A program made the position numbers and the translations under genes. From NCBI GenBank assembly GCA_031310005.1, contig CM062385.1:558001-622000 (forward strand): a stretch of 64,000 bases of DNA. Direction: 5' to 3'. Under the pieces are notes generated by a model. That model was not told the DNA's origin and did not search any database. It saw only the letters and a list, made by a program, of their open reading frames with translations. Every line of letters begins with the position of its first letter. Position 1 is the first letter of the stretch. This DNA comes from Dactylellina haptotyla (lineage: Eukaryota; Ascomycota; Orbiliomycetes; Orbiliales; Orbiliaceae). Below are positions 1 through 11,884 of this stretch, one piece after another.

Positions 1-2151
1 AAACCAAAGTCTGCTTACGATTTTTCACGGTATAGTTGAATCGTTTACCTAGCTGGGGAGTGCTGCGGTGATATATCTTGTACCTTTTAGAGCGTCTGCC
101 ACTTTGGAAAGATAAAATTTGCATCTTGTATTTTCGATAATCCAGACGAACAAATGGATATATTCTAAGCTCATAAAATGTATCCGCGGTGACCCTATAG
201 CTCGTGAATTTCGTAGGCGCTTTAGAGGATGACTTTACACGGATGATCGCAAGCTGTTTGAAGTATAGCTTTGTACGTAAGCTCCGCTATACCAAGCGCA
301 TAGAGTATCCTCAGATTAGAACCTTTACAGCATCGCGACGAAGGTATGAGGTCTTGGGACAATTTCAAAAGGCACTCATTTACCTTGATTCTACCTCTTT
401 ATAAATGACATAATAGTGTTATTGTCAAGAGCTTTCTAGATCTATAGACGTCTATGTCAGTAGAAGCCAGAGATCCCCGTTGTATTTTTTGGCGTTGTTG
501 CTTATTAATTATGTTTCAGAGAACATCGACATGCCCGCGTGGCTTGCACGATGTTTGAAATTGGACCCATCTCTCCACCCCCTGAAAGCTTGTTCTGGAT
601 GGGGAAGTTTAGTACTTGTTCACATCGAGGAATATAATATGTTTAATAGTACTACAGCAGCACGGAAATTACAATGGAGACCGCTAGAATTTTTCCACTG
701 ATAACGGAGACATTCGAATTCTTCAGCGCACTTGTCACAGAAAAATAAAACTTAGCGACAGGGCTCTCAGGCGCCGAAGGCGGGAAAAAAGGAGCCACAA
801 ATCTTCTGAAAATTGCCATGGTAATTTATCATGAAGATTATTAATACAACCGTTGTTATATATATGCGAAACGGGAACCCGGACGAGGCCGCGAAACACA
901 TGCTTGTGAATCGAACACAAGAATAGAGATCAGGCTGTTTCGCAATCACGAGCCGAGGGAGATATGGTCGGAACTGGCCTCACGAGAATGTCAATGCGAG
1001 GTTCGAGCATCCTCGTACTCCTAATCATAGAGCTAAATACGCCGACAGCAGCTCACGCGACTGATAGTTTGTAACTTCTGTCTCGTAAACCATGATAGTG
1101 GCGACGGTTTCCCCTGGCGTTCTAGATCTCGTGGCCTGGATGCCTATACGCATTGATGGTATAAGACCTGCTCAATCCGGGCACTTTTGCAGAAATTGAG
1201 GTACGCGGAGACAGGAGACGTTACCCCAGCGATTGCAATAATATGGGATGTGAAAAAGTAGCGCAGAAGGCCTCTCTGGTGAGGAACAGCCTCGCCCCGC
1301 TATTTTAAGGGTCCTTTCTTTTTTGTTTTTCAGCTCAAAGAATTAAGAGGTTTTTGCTAAGAGAGGGTTGAAGGGCGCCTTCCTGTCCAGTGCTGTGATT
1401 TTCATTGCACCCGTTACCGAGTGCTATATTTTCCGGCACCAAAGCCCAGCCCGCCAGCCCAGCCTCGAGCGAGCTAGGTCCATAGCTAGCCAGCCCACAG
1501 CCAGCCCGGCCATGCCAATTCCCGCGGGTGGGTCTAGAATTGATTGAATGACTGGCTAACGGCTGGCTGCGTGTATTTGAACCGGCTGCCGTCGTCTGGA
1601 AGGGCAAGACGAAGAGGAAAAGAGGACGAAGTGTCGTTGTTGGATGTCTCTCAATTGGGAGCTGCTGCTGATCCGATCTCCTTCGCCCAACACACCCTTT
1701 CCTCCCCTTCCTTCCACCGCGATCCGATCACCAAACTCCCTTCCGCTTCAACTTCAGCCTTCGACTCCGCGATTGTATATTATATTAGAGCTGGGTCGTG
1801 ACAGTATTAGCGCTGGTGCTTGCAGGGAAAGGAGTCCGCTAGGCCATTTGCACGGTGCAGCTGTGGATCTCGTTCGAACACAGCGGAGTGTTTGAAACGC
1901 CACCTCGATCAACCGCACGCAAACCTTCATTCCTCCCATTCGCCCACCTCCTCCAAGATTACCAACCACAGTTCATCCACGACAATCTCCTCCCCCTCGG
2001 AAGATAAACACCTATCCGCGTCCCTGTCGAAGATCGGGCATCCGAATACCGTCACCGACGCCACCCTCACCCGTCGACTATAATCCTCGTAACAGCTGCC
2101 GGCTCTGCTGTGTGTGTCGCGCGAGCCCCGTTCTCGCAGTGATCCGCAACC
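1..2151. other. Gene-free left end and upstream region of the EPS1-like gene
   Basis: No coding region could be supported on either strand. The short open frames are not continued by plausible splice sites and resemble no family I know. Positions about 1437-1513 are a GC-rich run of imperfect CAGCC/CCAGC repeats. The last few hundred bases, which are pyrimidine-rich, are probably the promoter and 5' leader of the gene starting at 2152. Confidence 0.5.
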
Positions 2152-4357
2152 ATGCGGTGGTCGTTCTTGCTTCTCCTATCCCTAAATTCAGGGCTGCTCG
2201 CATCAGCGACGCCAGCTCCTGCTCCCGCGCCTGCAAAGATACAAGCTCGAGATGCAGCTGCTGATACGACAGTGCCCGAGCTGAGGGAGCTGACGCCGGA
2301 CAATTTTGATACCACTGTCAAGAAGGGCTATTGGTACGATATATGACCTCAACTTTAAGAGATAACAGGCTCGGAACACCCCAAAAATGCTAATATTTAC
2401 GTCCACTAGGTTTATAAAACATTACTCGCCGTACTGCCGGCACTGCGTTGTCGCAGCTCCCGTCTGGCAGACCCTCTACGAATTCTACCTCAAATCTTCC
2501 CCTGCGTCCCCATCATCACCGCACCCCAACTCTCCACCGTCATTTACCGATACCTACGACTGGCACTTCGCAAACGTGAACTGTGCCGCCCACGGCGACC
2601 TTTGCAGTGAACACAATGTCCAGGCTTATCCGATGTTCGGACTTTATAAGGATGGAAAGGAAATCGATCGATTCAAGGGAGCCAAGAATAGCATGGCACT
2701 GTTATCAGAGTTTATGGAGAAGCATCTGGAGGAGATCAAAGCTGGCTCGAGACCCGCATCCATTGAGCTACCGACAGCGCCTTCCCTAGAAGAATATCAA
2801 AAGTTACACCCTACCTCCAAGAAGCCACTTCCTAATAAAACCCCTACCTCAACTCCAACTCCGGAAGCTGCTCCTCCTCTGGCTGCTGAAATCGCAGCAA
2901 AGAAGCCAGCAGCACCAACGAGGAAGGGGCCACTCCCGAACCCCAACGGCAAATCTTTCGCCCTTACTGCCGCCGACTTCCAGCGCAAAGTTCTCGACTC
3001 CTCGGCTGGCTGGTTCGTGAAGTTCTACGCACCATGGTGTTCTCACTGCCAAGCGATGGCTCCCGCCTGGAATACGCTCAGCTACGAAATGCAAGGCATC
3101 CTCAACGTCGGTGAAGTCAACTGCGAGATCGAACGTCGTCTCTGCAAGGATGCCGGAGTGCAAGCTTACCCGACAATCATCTTCTTCCAAGATGGAGAGA
3201 GAATTGAGTACAAGGGTCTCCGCGGTGTGGGCGATCTTGTTGCCTGGGCCCGTCAAGCAGCCGATGCAGGTATCAAAGAAATCGGCGACGCGGCCGACTT
3301 TGAAGTCCTCCAGACAAAGCACGAGGTCATATTCCTGTACTTCTACGATCACGCCACGGTTTCCGAAGACTTCGAAGCTCTGGGTCGAGTCACCATGCCG
3401 CTCATTGGGCATGCACCATTGTACAAGACGAACTCGGATCATCTAGCGCGCAAGTACCGAATCACGACGTGGCCACAGCTAGTCGTTTTACGCGACGACA
3501 CGCCGTCGTATTATCCAGCCCTTTCGCCGGCAGATATCAGGGATACCAACAAGATTGTAGACTGGATGCGGACGGTGTGGTTGCCCACCGTGCCCGAGCT
3601 GACGGCGACTAACTCTCACGAGATCATGAACGGCAAGACTGTGGTATTGGGAATACTTGATGGTACGAAGGAGGCCGAATTCGCGGCTGCTAAGGCGGAG
3701 CTCAAGGCCGCCGCTAAGATCTGGATCGACGATAAACAGAAGGACGAGCGGACGGAACGCCAGGAATTGCGGGACAGGAAGCAACATAAGATCGATGAGG
3801 CTGAGGACCGCGGTGACGAACGAGCAGTAAGGAACGCGAAGGGACTGCCAATCATCTTGCCGAGGAGGAAGGAAATCGGATTCGCGTGGGTTGATGGGAT
3901 CTTCTGGGAGCGATGGGTGAAGCAGACGTACAACATTGATGTTACGGAGATGGGCAACCGGATTATCATCAACGAGGAGGATAAGAAGCAGTTCTGGGAT
4001 GTCAATGTGGATGGGGAGACGATACCTGCGTCTCGGACGGCGATTCTTGACGTCGTTAAGGATGTTGTTAAGAATCCGCACAAGATGAAGGCGAAGAGTA
4101 CGGTGGGCGCGATCGAGAGGGCGTTCAGGTCCGCGAAGGACTCTGGTACTAGTCATCCTGTTTTCACGATCTTTTTGATCGTTGCGTGTCTTGGGGTTGC
4201 GTATTACTGGAGGAAAGGCAAGGGGAGGAAGACGTATTCGCATCACGCTGGGTTGGCGTTGAACCCAGGCAAGGAAGGCGGGTGGGGCCAAGGGTGGTTC
4301 GGAGGAGAGAAGGAGGGGATATTCGGAAGCACTGGTGGGGGTGGAAAGTATGATTGA
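2152..4357 (+). CDS. EPS1: EPS1-like membrane-anchored protein disulfide isomerase
   Basis: Two exons, 2152-2333 and 2410-4357, with a GT-AG intron of 76 nt, give 709 residues. The start is the first ATG before a clear signal peptide (about residues 1-20). Two thioredoxin folds follow. The first has the active-site motif C70-R-H-C73, completed across the splice junction. The second has C271-S-H-C274 after a proline- and alanine-rich linker (about 180-240). A charged lysine- and glutamate-rich region lies near residues 500-540, and one membrane segment lies at about 643-662 with a short basic tail. There is no KDEL/HDEL signal, so ER retention would depend on the anchor or tail. The family oxidises or isomerises disulfides in the ER lumen, and yeast Eps1 acts in membrane-protein quality control. 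The orthology is inferred from architecture: two thioredoxin domains, acidic-basic stalk, C-terminal anchor. Another fungal membrane PDI subclass is possible. Confidence 0.85.
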
Positions 4358-7058
4358 AGCAATTACTTTTTTTGAATGTAGCTTTTTTCTGTTGCTTTTG
4401 GGATCTGCATTATTTTTTATTTTTACATTCATTGTGATTTATATGATGTGTTTAAATTAGCAATTCTTCTCTTTGTATGTCAATATATAAGTATCTTTCT
4501 TCGGTATTTTTACAAGCACTTGTAGCTGTATATGTAGTGTTCTTGTGGCCAGAACGGTTATCTTCCAAAAGCACCCTGCTTAAGATTCACATATAGACAT
4601 ACTTATCTATCTCTCTTTAGTAACATTTGATCAATTGGATCTACTGAAACTGTAACGGTATGTTTCGACGGTAGGTTCCGTCGTTTGGGATAACCGGCAC
4701 CACGGAGTCGGGGATCCGGGCTTGCAGTTTTATTATAATTATAAAAATATTGACGTAGACGGTAATACATTGACGAGCAGGTACGTCCCAACCGCTGGGA
4801 TTTTGAAGGTGGGGAGATAGCCACGCTGGTGATGTCGCTGTGGCGTCATGATACATATACGGCAACACGCCGTGTGCAGCGTCTTCCCTGCTGGCTGGGG
4901 ATGCCAACTTGAGAACGACTCCACCGGTCTCTCACGGTGCCCGGCTCACTTGGCTGTCGTGAAAAGGAAATACTCGCCTGAGATACACGATTTTTGCAAT
5001 ATTTAGTACGGTATAATACGACGCCAGCTATGGGTTTATAACAGTTAAGGTAGTACTCGCCGCTATTTGGGGGGTTGCTTTTACGCCCGTTAGTCGTCAA
5101 TCGGTTATGACCATCCTGCTATTGTGTTGATCGTGGGAAGTAAGGGACCCGTTGGCAAAATATACTATTTCCGTCCCTTTCGCCACGGAGAACTGCGATC
5201 CTTTTCCTGTATTTCCTCCTTTCTCTTATCGCCACGATAGAGGGTGGGAAGTGATCACCGTGGACGGAGACTGTGGGTATGTGGCTAGTGCGGGCATTGG
5301 ATGTGTGCTGGGGGTCCATGGCAACCAGGCCAATGAGGACGCCCGAATCGCTCAAGCTCATGTGGTTCATATGGCCCCTTGTGCCTGTACGTGATGTGCA
5401 TGCACGGAAAGTACCATGTACCTTTGCACCTAGTCCGGGCTGGGAGAAACGTGCAGGATGTCGCAAACAACAACCCGTTGACGCGCGAGATCGTGGCTGG
5501 TGGAAGGGAAGAGGAAGGAGCAAGACTTCTGTCCAGAGGAGACGACCCACATTTCTTTTGAATATGTTTCTGCATGAGGACCCCTGTTGGTTTAGGCAAG
5601 AGCAAGAAGGTTTGCCGTGTATCTATTCGATCACGTACGTATCGAATAGATAGATACTTTTTGGTGTCGCTTCCCCCCACCTGCAGGCGTGCGTGTGTCT
5701 GCTGCCTTTGGTCTCCTTGCTTTTGACGAGAAAAAACAGAGGCAAGGGAAGAGAGAAAATCGAAAAGAAGGTTTGAATAAAAACCTCAACGGGTTCAGCT
5801 TCATTCCTTTCGTCTTTTCTCTCTCGTCTCCTCTTTCCATCCGCAGACAAGAGCGGTTTCTTCTTCAGTTGGTGGCAACGGGGTGATATTTTTTGTGGTC
5901 GATTTCGGTTGTTACTATCTGGTGCCAGCTCCCGGATATTGCGATAGCTACCCTGCCCTCCTTCAGCCACTGGCATTTTCTGGTCCGCCAAACACAATTC
6001 CCTTAAGGGTTCCAGACTTCCGTCATTTCGTTTTCTCCGATCTCTATTGCACACGCTACTACTACTAAAGGGTCTAGCAGAGAAAAGAGGGTGATCTGCC
6101 CTTATCCCTTGTAGCTGTCAGAGCTTTTCTGCTCTCTATCTTTTTTTTCTCACTCATTCTTTCCCGTTCCACGAAACGACCGATCGATCGAAAAGTAACG
6201 CCTCGAAACGAGTTTTAGGATACGATAAGGCGTCGAGTTGTTGATGTTGACATTCCAATCAGAACCCACGGACGGACTCTAGATCGATTGGTTGGAGACA
6301 CTCGCCAAACCCACCTGCAACTCAGGCTGCGGACGGCATTGGCACCTGCAGGTCCACGACGACCCTCGACGACCCTCACAAATACTCGCATCTCCAAGGC
6401 TGTCGATAATTTGTATTTATACACACACCCCGTACATGACTGCGTTGGGTATTTGGTCATACACACTGCTATATATGTAAACAATTATCCGGGGTAGACA
6501 TAATCGACATCGATAGATGGTGGTGGCCTGGCCTGGTGGGACTCATGTTAAGCTAAGGCTGGTGGTCATATTACGATCATTCTGAAGCCCGGTCAGCCTT
6601 ACCAAATAACCTCGCGGTGAACCGTTTCGATCACTCTCGCATTACTCCTACGACACATTATCAACAGCGGCGTGCTTGTGAATGTTCCATACATTCATTC
6701 TGCAGCCGTCTTATCCTTCTCGATTCCCGCCCATTCCCTCAATCTGTCTGCGGACCGAAGCAGACGGAACACCTATCCTTTCCCTACCTTTCAATTCCTC
6801 CGCAAATGGTATTATACCTCTCTCTCCAACTCCCTCCCGTCCTTCATTTCTCCTAAACAGTCCTAACGTAATGTGATGACGGGCGCAGGAACATGCGAGA
6901 TAGCTGCAGACCGACGGTAGCACAGGACAACCCCTCGACAACACAAACACCGCCCATCACTCATCGCCCACAACACCAGCAACACACGTCCCCCGCCGAT
7001 CTCTGAGCACGCCGATTCGCGCGACAACAACGGCGCCGCCGTGCCCGCCGCCTCGACG
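4358..7058. other. Gene-free spacer, probably promoter and leader of the next gene
   Basis: About 2.7 kb. Open frames up to 143 codons occur on both strands (around 5119-5680), but they overlap one another, lack splice continuity and resemble no family. The stretch holds a perfect inverted repeat at 5621-5651. Pyrimidine-rich and CA-rich sequence in the last 500 bases (6600-7050) looks like a 5' leader. Confidence 0.5.
5621..5651. repeat. Perfect inverted repeat (11-bp arms, 9-bp spacer)
   Basis: The arms ATCTATTCGAT (5621-5631) and ATCGAATAGAT (5641-5651) are exact reverse complements. The spacer CACGTACGT contains its own 8-bp palindrome. It lies about 1.4 kb before the start codon at 7059. 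It could be a protein-binding site or a chance palindrome. Confidence 0.6.
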
Positions 7059-10000
7059 ATGGGCAACCAGCAATCCACCCCGGGCTTCGAACGGGCCCCC
7101 TCCTTCTCCCCCAACAAGCGCTTCTCTCGCAAGATCAACAACCGCCTCTCCAAGCCCAAGGTCGGCGGCGAGAGCCCCAATCCCATGCCGATCCAGTTAC
7201 CCGTCTCCCTCAGTCGAAGAACGTCGAGAACGTCGATACGAAATATTACCGTGCTGCCTGACCCGCCGGAACGCTTGAATTCCACCGATGGCTCGCTACC
7301 TTACCGTCCCCCCACCAGGTCTGAAAGCGTTGAACTCATCAGACGGAACAGTCGGAGCAGTCTCACGGGCCCAGGATGGAACGGCAATCATCTCTCGCGG
7401 ACGTCCAGCAGAAATTCGTTAAACAGAGCACCCTCTTTCAGCAATGGCTCGCAGGGTATGGGAGGGATGTACCTCGAGCGACGAAGGAGCCTGATACACG
7501 ACCAACCGATGACCTCGCCGCCAATGTTGAATTCCATGAGTCCAGTTTCCTACGGTAGCGGCCGACCTATGACTTCATCAGCTGCTGATAGAGATCCGAA
7601 CCACTACGATGTCTCCCCACTGCTGGAACCGGAGGACTTGATACCGCCGCCTACAGCGTCTTCCACGGCTAGTTTCCACTCGGCGCTGCAGAGTCCGACG
7701 AGAATGCAGCTTACACCTTCACCTACCAAGTTCCCGCAGCAACAGCAACAGTTACAGCAGTTCTACCAGCTTCCGCCGCCGCAAATGCACTGGAGTCCCG
7801 AGCCGTCTCATATACCGGTCAGACGACGGTCGTTATTACAAGCTGCAGCTCCCGGAACTGCAACCAGGCCGAGGGCGCCTCAGGAGCCGGAATCGAGCGA
7901 TGAGATCACAGATACAGAAATTAGCGATATGCTGGTGTTCCCGCCTCCTCCACGATTGTTACAGATAAACACGGACGGTATCCGGCCGGAAACCCCACAA
8001 GATCTTGGTACCTTGGGAAGTTTAAGGAACGGCTCGCTCTATGTTGCCAATGGTGCACCGAGTCCTATTCCAAGTTCGCCCTCGTTGAGAGCCACAAGCG
8101 GAACTACGATAAGACCTAGGGATTCTTCATTACTCAGTCTTCCGCCAATATCAGTGGAAGCTTCTCAGTCGGAGAACGGTGATGAGCAGCGTGTGGCATC
8201 TGGTTCCTCTTATACGGCAGCCTCGAAACCGGATAAGCCGTTTGTTATTCCGAGAAAACCGGTAGCGGCGGTTCCTTCGTCACCACAGTCGAAGAAACGC
8301 ACTCTTCGCAGAGTGGACCCAGATGCACCGGATATTCCTGTTCACGAAATGCTACGAATTGTTCCCCCGTCACCTCCACTCGATTCGCCTGAAGTGCAAA
8401 CTGCGATTGAAATTCGTCAGCCCGAAGGAGATGAAGATAGCAGCGATGAGGATCCTCACAGGCGGCATCTGTTCCGATACGGGCTTAAGAATAAGCAGTT
8501 CTTGAATGGCGAATTAGAGCCGAGTCCTTCGTCTGATTATTCACAGTCGACGTCTGCGAATCCTTCTGCAAACGCGTCTGCCAATCCTACTTCGAAACCT
8601 GGACTCGCTAGGTCTCCGTTCTCGTATGAAGGTGCCAAATTGCTGCATACTAGAAATCAACATGGGACGGAAGTTGAAGGTGACGAACAGCCTATTGTGG
8701 TGGCTAAACCTACAAAAGTGCCTGATGTCCCAGTCTTGGAAGAGGTAAAGCCTAAGCCGTTGGTTGTAAGGAAGAGTCTTCCGCGAGACGCTGTTGTGGT
8801 GACCAAAGCGGAGGCTCCTGCACCAAATGCTACACTGCCAACTGTAGAAACTAATAATCAAGAGCGGTCTAACATTGTGGAGGAAAAGCCCTCTTCAAGG
8901 TCAGATGCCTCCGATACATCTGAGCAGAGCCAGGCTAAGCAAAGCGTGGGAGATAGTGGCTACTCGTCTGCTGGTAGTTCGGTTCTGCCGCCCAAGAAGA
9001 ATTGGAGACGATCGAGGAACAGGCAATCGGCACCGGAACAAATTGCCGCGGAGTTCAATAATCAATATCCGGACATGAGACCATCAACGAGTCATGGTTC
9101 TGCGCAGCCCAAGCCGAAGGATACGATTATCGCTGTTCCTTTTGATACTGTTAGGACTGGAACACCGCCAGTTTCTCAAGCACCCCCTTCTAAGTATATC
9201 AACGGCAAGCTTGTTACTTCTAGACCAGTCCCGATCTCGATGCCCCCGGCTCGGGTTGCGCTAACCCCTCGCCATCCACTATCTCCCCGGACTCCGACAT
9301 CTCCCCGTCAACCAGAGCATACCGCTGTTGAAGAATCTAACAACACCGAAGAAACTGATTTGAAGAAGCAGAAGAAGAAACGACGTCTGAGTTTCAAGCG
9401 CCTTTCGTTCAAATCTGATAAGCGATTTGTCATCGAAACGGATCCAGATGCAGTGTATCCAGAACCTTCTGATACCAGCATGGAGATTGTTGAACCCACG
9501 CCAATGGAGGAGTCTACAAGAGCCTCACCTGGTTTCCTGCCGCACCTTGATCTTGGGGATAATATCACTCTCGACCAAACCCAATATCAACTACAGCCAC
9601 AACCTGAGAGAACCCAAAGCTTCACGAGTAGTATCAGAAGCGGGCTACAATCTATCGGGTATGCGCCTGAAGCTGCATCGATTGCTAGTTCCCCAGTCGA
9701 ACCAGTGCCACCAGTTCCATTGGATCATGAACCTATGGCGATTACGTCTTCGGCTCCCACGCGTGCGGTATTGGCGTTGCGGTCCTCGGATACAGTTTCG
9801 TATACTGGAGCAGCGTATTACCAACGGTTTAGCAATACACCGTCTCCGAATAATTCTCTGAATCAGATTTCGACCCAAACGCCCCCACCGCCTCCGAAGG
9901 CACCTTCACCTCCTCAGCAGTTCAAGCAGACGAGTACGCCGGAAAGACAATGTTCGATCCCTAAAAATATGACACCGCCATCCTCCTATAAGCCGCCACC

Positions 10001-10871
10001 ACACAGATATTCCACGGATGAACATAGTAGACAGCAGCAGCAGCAACAGCAACAGCAGCAACAGCAACAACAGCAACAACAGCAATATCAACAACAACAA
10101 TATCAACAACAACACCGCCGGGAGAACAGTAACCCGCCCATCCGACGTCGGCCGCTCGGGAACACCGTGATAAAGAGTACCCCACAATCACCAGTATACG
10201 GAAACCCACCATCCGCCCGCCAATCCCTGGACAACAACAGACCGGGCTCTATGCGACCAGTTTCAAGAAACAACTCCTTCAGCAGCCAGTACTCGTATAA
10301 CTCCCAGAGCGGGTACTATACCGCCAAAAATCAAATCCCATTCGCGGACACCAGATCCAACAACCACCGCGGCCGTACCCCGCCACAGTCACCACAGTAC
10401 AACGGGGTGCTCCCCTTTGCTACCGGTCCGCCCCCTCGGCGACGGAGGAGCAGTAGTTCCGGATCCGTGGGGCCAGGCGGGTACCCGCATCTCGGCCGGG
10501 AGTATTCGACTGACAATGCCATGTTCGGGATAGATATGAGGGACGTACCTATCCGGCGGGCGAATGACCTCGTGCAGAGTTATGGCAGCGCGGGGGGTAC
10601 CCCGCCTGTATCCCCGCCGATTCCGGGGATGATCGAGAATGTGGCGAAAGGGCATTATAGCAATCGTCGCCAGGAGAGCGAGATTGCGAATACGTTGGAT
10701 ATATTGTACGGCGAGAAGGGGAGGGGTCGAGCGAGAATGGATGGTGGCGTTGGGGAGGTGAGGGAGAAGAAGCGGGAGAGTTTGTGGAAGAAGGCGGCGA
10801 GCGGGATGGAGAAGTTGCGGAGTCGGAGTAAGAGTCGTACGAGGGGGGAGGAGGTATATGGGTATGTTTAG
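7059..10871 (+). CDS. Large disordered protein with N-myristoylation start and poly-Q tract
   Basis: A single uninterrupted frame of 1270 residues. The start is ATG 7059. The frame is open a little further upstream, but only from a GTG. The protein begins MGNQQSTP: Gly2 and Ser6 fit the N-myristoyltransferase consensus. A basic stretch follows (residues 17-35, rich in Lys and Arg), so a lipid-plus-basic membrane anchor is likely. The rest is low complexity: Ser/Pro-rich with many SP and PPxS motifs that look like proline-directed kinase or SH3 sites, a Lys-rich block near residues 768-785, and a run of 18 glutamines at residues 992-1009. The last 50 residues are strongly basic and helix-prone. 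I recognise no folded domain or named family. A scaffold at the plasma membrane is an inference. Codon use and lack of frameshifts over 3.8 kb argue strongly that it is real. Confidence 0.85.
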   Translation: MGNQQSTPGFERAPSFSPNKRFSRKINNRLSKPKVGGESPNPMPIQLPVSLSRRTSRTSIRNITVLPDPPERLNSTDGSLPYRPPTRSESVELIRRNSRSSLTGPGWNGNHLSRTSSRNSLNRAPSFSNGSQGMGGMYLERRRSLIHDQPMTSPPMLNSMSPVSYGSGRPMTSSAADRDPNHYDVSPLLEPEDLIPPPTASSTASFHSALQSPTRMQLTPSPTKFPQQQQQLQQFYQLPPPQMHWSPEPSHIPVRRRSLLQAAAPGTATRPRAPQEPESSDEITDTEISDMLVFPPPPRLLQINTDGIRPETPQDLGTLGSLRNGSLYVANGAPSPIPSSPSLRATSGTTIRPRDSSLLSLPPISVEASQSENGDEQRVASGSSYTAASKPDKPFVIPRKPVAAVPSSPQSKKRTLRRVDPDAPDIPVHEMLRIVPPSPPLDSPEVQTAIEIRQPEGDEDSSDEDPHRRHLFRYGLKNKQFLNGELEPSPSSDYSQSTSANPSANASANPTSKPGLARSPFSYEGAKLLHTRNQHGTEVEGDEQPIVVAKPTKVPDVPVLEEVKPKPLVVRKSLPRDAVVVTKAEAPAPNATLPTVETNNQERSNIVEEKPSSRSDASDTSEQSQAKQSVGDSGYSSAGSSVLPPKKNWRRSRNRQSAPEQIAAEFNNQYPDMRPSTSHGSAQPKPKDTIIAVPFDTVRTGTPPVSQAPPSKYINGKLVTSRPVPISMPPARVALTPRHPLSPRTPTSPRQPEHTAVEESNNTEETDLKKQKKKRRLSFKRLSFKSDKRFVIETDPDAVYPEPSDTSMEIVEPTPMEESTRASPGFLPHLDLGDNITLDQTQYQLQPQPERTQSFTSSIRSGLQSIGYAPEAASIASSPVEPVPPVPLDHEPMAITSSAPTRAVLALRSSDTVSYTGAAYYQRFSNTPSPNNSLNQISTQTPPPPPKAPSPPQQFKQTSTPERQCSIPKNMTPPSSYKPPPHRYSTDEHSRQQQQQQQQQQQQQQQQQQYQQQQYQQQHRRENSNPPIRRRPLGNTVIKSTPQSPVYGNPPSARQSLDNNRPGSMRPVSRNNSFSSQYSYNSQSGYYTAKNQIPFADTRSNNHRGRTPPQSPQYNGVLPFATGPPPRRRRSSSSGSVGPGGYPHLGREYSTDNAMFGIDMRDVPIRRANDLVQSYGSAGGTPPVSPPIPGMIENVAKGHYSNRRQESEIANTLDILYGEKGRGRARMDGGVGEVREKKRESLWKKAASGMEKLRSRSKSRTRGEEVYGYV
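10032..10112 (+). repeat. Glutamine-codon tract (CAG/CAA)
   Basis: Eighteen consecutive CAG/CAA codons at 10032-10085, then two Tyr-interrupted Gln runs. It lies inside the disordered protein gene. The mixed codons reduce slippage compared with pure CAG, yet the tract is a likely site of length variation between strains. Confidence 0.9.
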
Positions 10872-11884
10872 TCCCGCGGCGTCTACTTGGAAAGGTATAC
10901 GCTGTGGGTTGGTTCTCTACCTTCGGTTTTTTTTTCCCCTACTATTTTTTCTTATAAAGGTTGCAATTTGGGGTTTTCTTGGATGGGGTATATGGGGGGA
11001 GCTTGTGCGCTTTCTTTTTCTTCTATCGGCTTACCAACGACTTTACCTTTCCTTGACACTGTCTGATGAGGTTTATGTAGATACTTACCTTTCACTTTCC
11101 CTTTTTTGATTTACGTGCATTTGGTTCTTTTTTTTACGTTCTGTTGTCAAATTTTTTGGGGGCGTTCGGGAATGCCTTCGATATTCTCTCGTTTGAGCTA
11201 TTCGTCCCCTTATTTGATTTGATCCGTCGTCCCGCGTTTTTTCGTCGTCTCGATCATCATTATCATGACCTCAAGCACATACAGAAAGAAACGGGTGTAT
11301 TGTTTTTTTTGCAGTTTTTTATAGTTACGAATCATGGGTAGCATGGTTTGCACGCCTTCTATGCTTTTTTCTCTTATCCTGTTTTATACCTTCATGTTAT
11401 ACTACAAGCCTGAGGAAACAGAAACGAAAAAAATTCAAATAAAAGCCTAGAAGAATGACACAACTATTTATATGTCTTATTACCTTCCGTAGCAGAGTGA
11501 GTAGATTTACGTACGTGCGTTTTTCGGAGAAATTGTTATCGATATTATCTAGGCAAAAGCGAGCTCGTGTGAAAAGCAACTTGGCATATTGATACAGATA
11601 CAGATACATAATGCATAACAATAACATATAACGAACAGGAAAGGAAAGAAAGTCCATGGAATAAAGGACGGGTTTTTTGCATGGCCAATATCGGTGGTAT
11701 GGTATGGTATGTATATACGAACACAAAAATATATAATGTAAAGATTCGTAAAACAGTAGATTGTATATAGTATTTAAGAACTTCCTCCAACTCCCATGGT
11801 GAAAACGCCCAAAGCACTCTAAATAACTTTTCTTTTCTCGTTCGGATTCCACATGGTGTGTGTTCCAACAACAACGAGTGAGAC
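10872..11884. other. Convergent 3' spacer
   Basis: About 1 kb, T-rich on the left and A-rich on the right as expected for two 3' untranslated regions meeting. No gene is supported. Confidence 0.6.

Noticed and set aside
3488-4432. 314-codon open frame on the minus strand
   Set aside because: Antisense to the EPS1-like gene, with no family resemblance. It follows from codon composition on the coding strand.
5119-5680. Overlapping frames of 126-143 codons on both strands
   Set aside because: Mutually overlapping, without similarity to known proteins or splice signals. More likely promoter or leader sequence.
7041-7058. Upstream GTG as start of the disordered protein
   Set aside because: ATG 7059 is in frame 18 bases later and exposes a full myristoylation signal. 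GTG starts are rare in nuclear genes.
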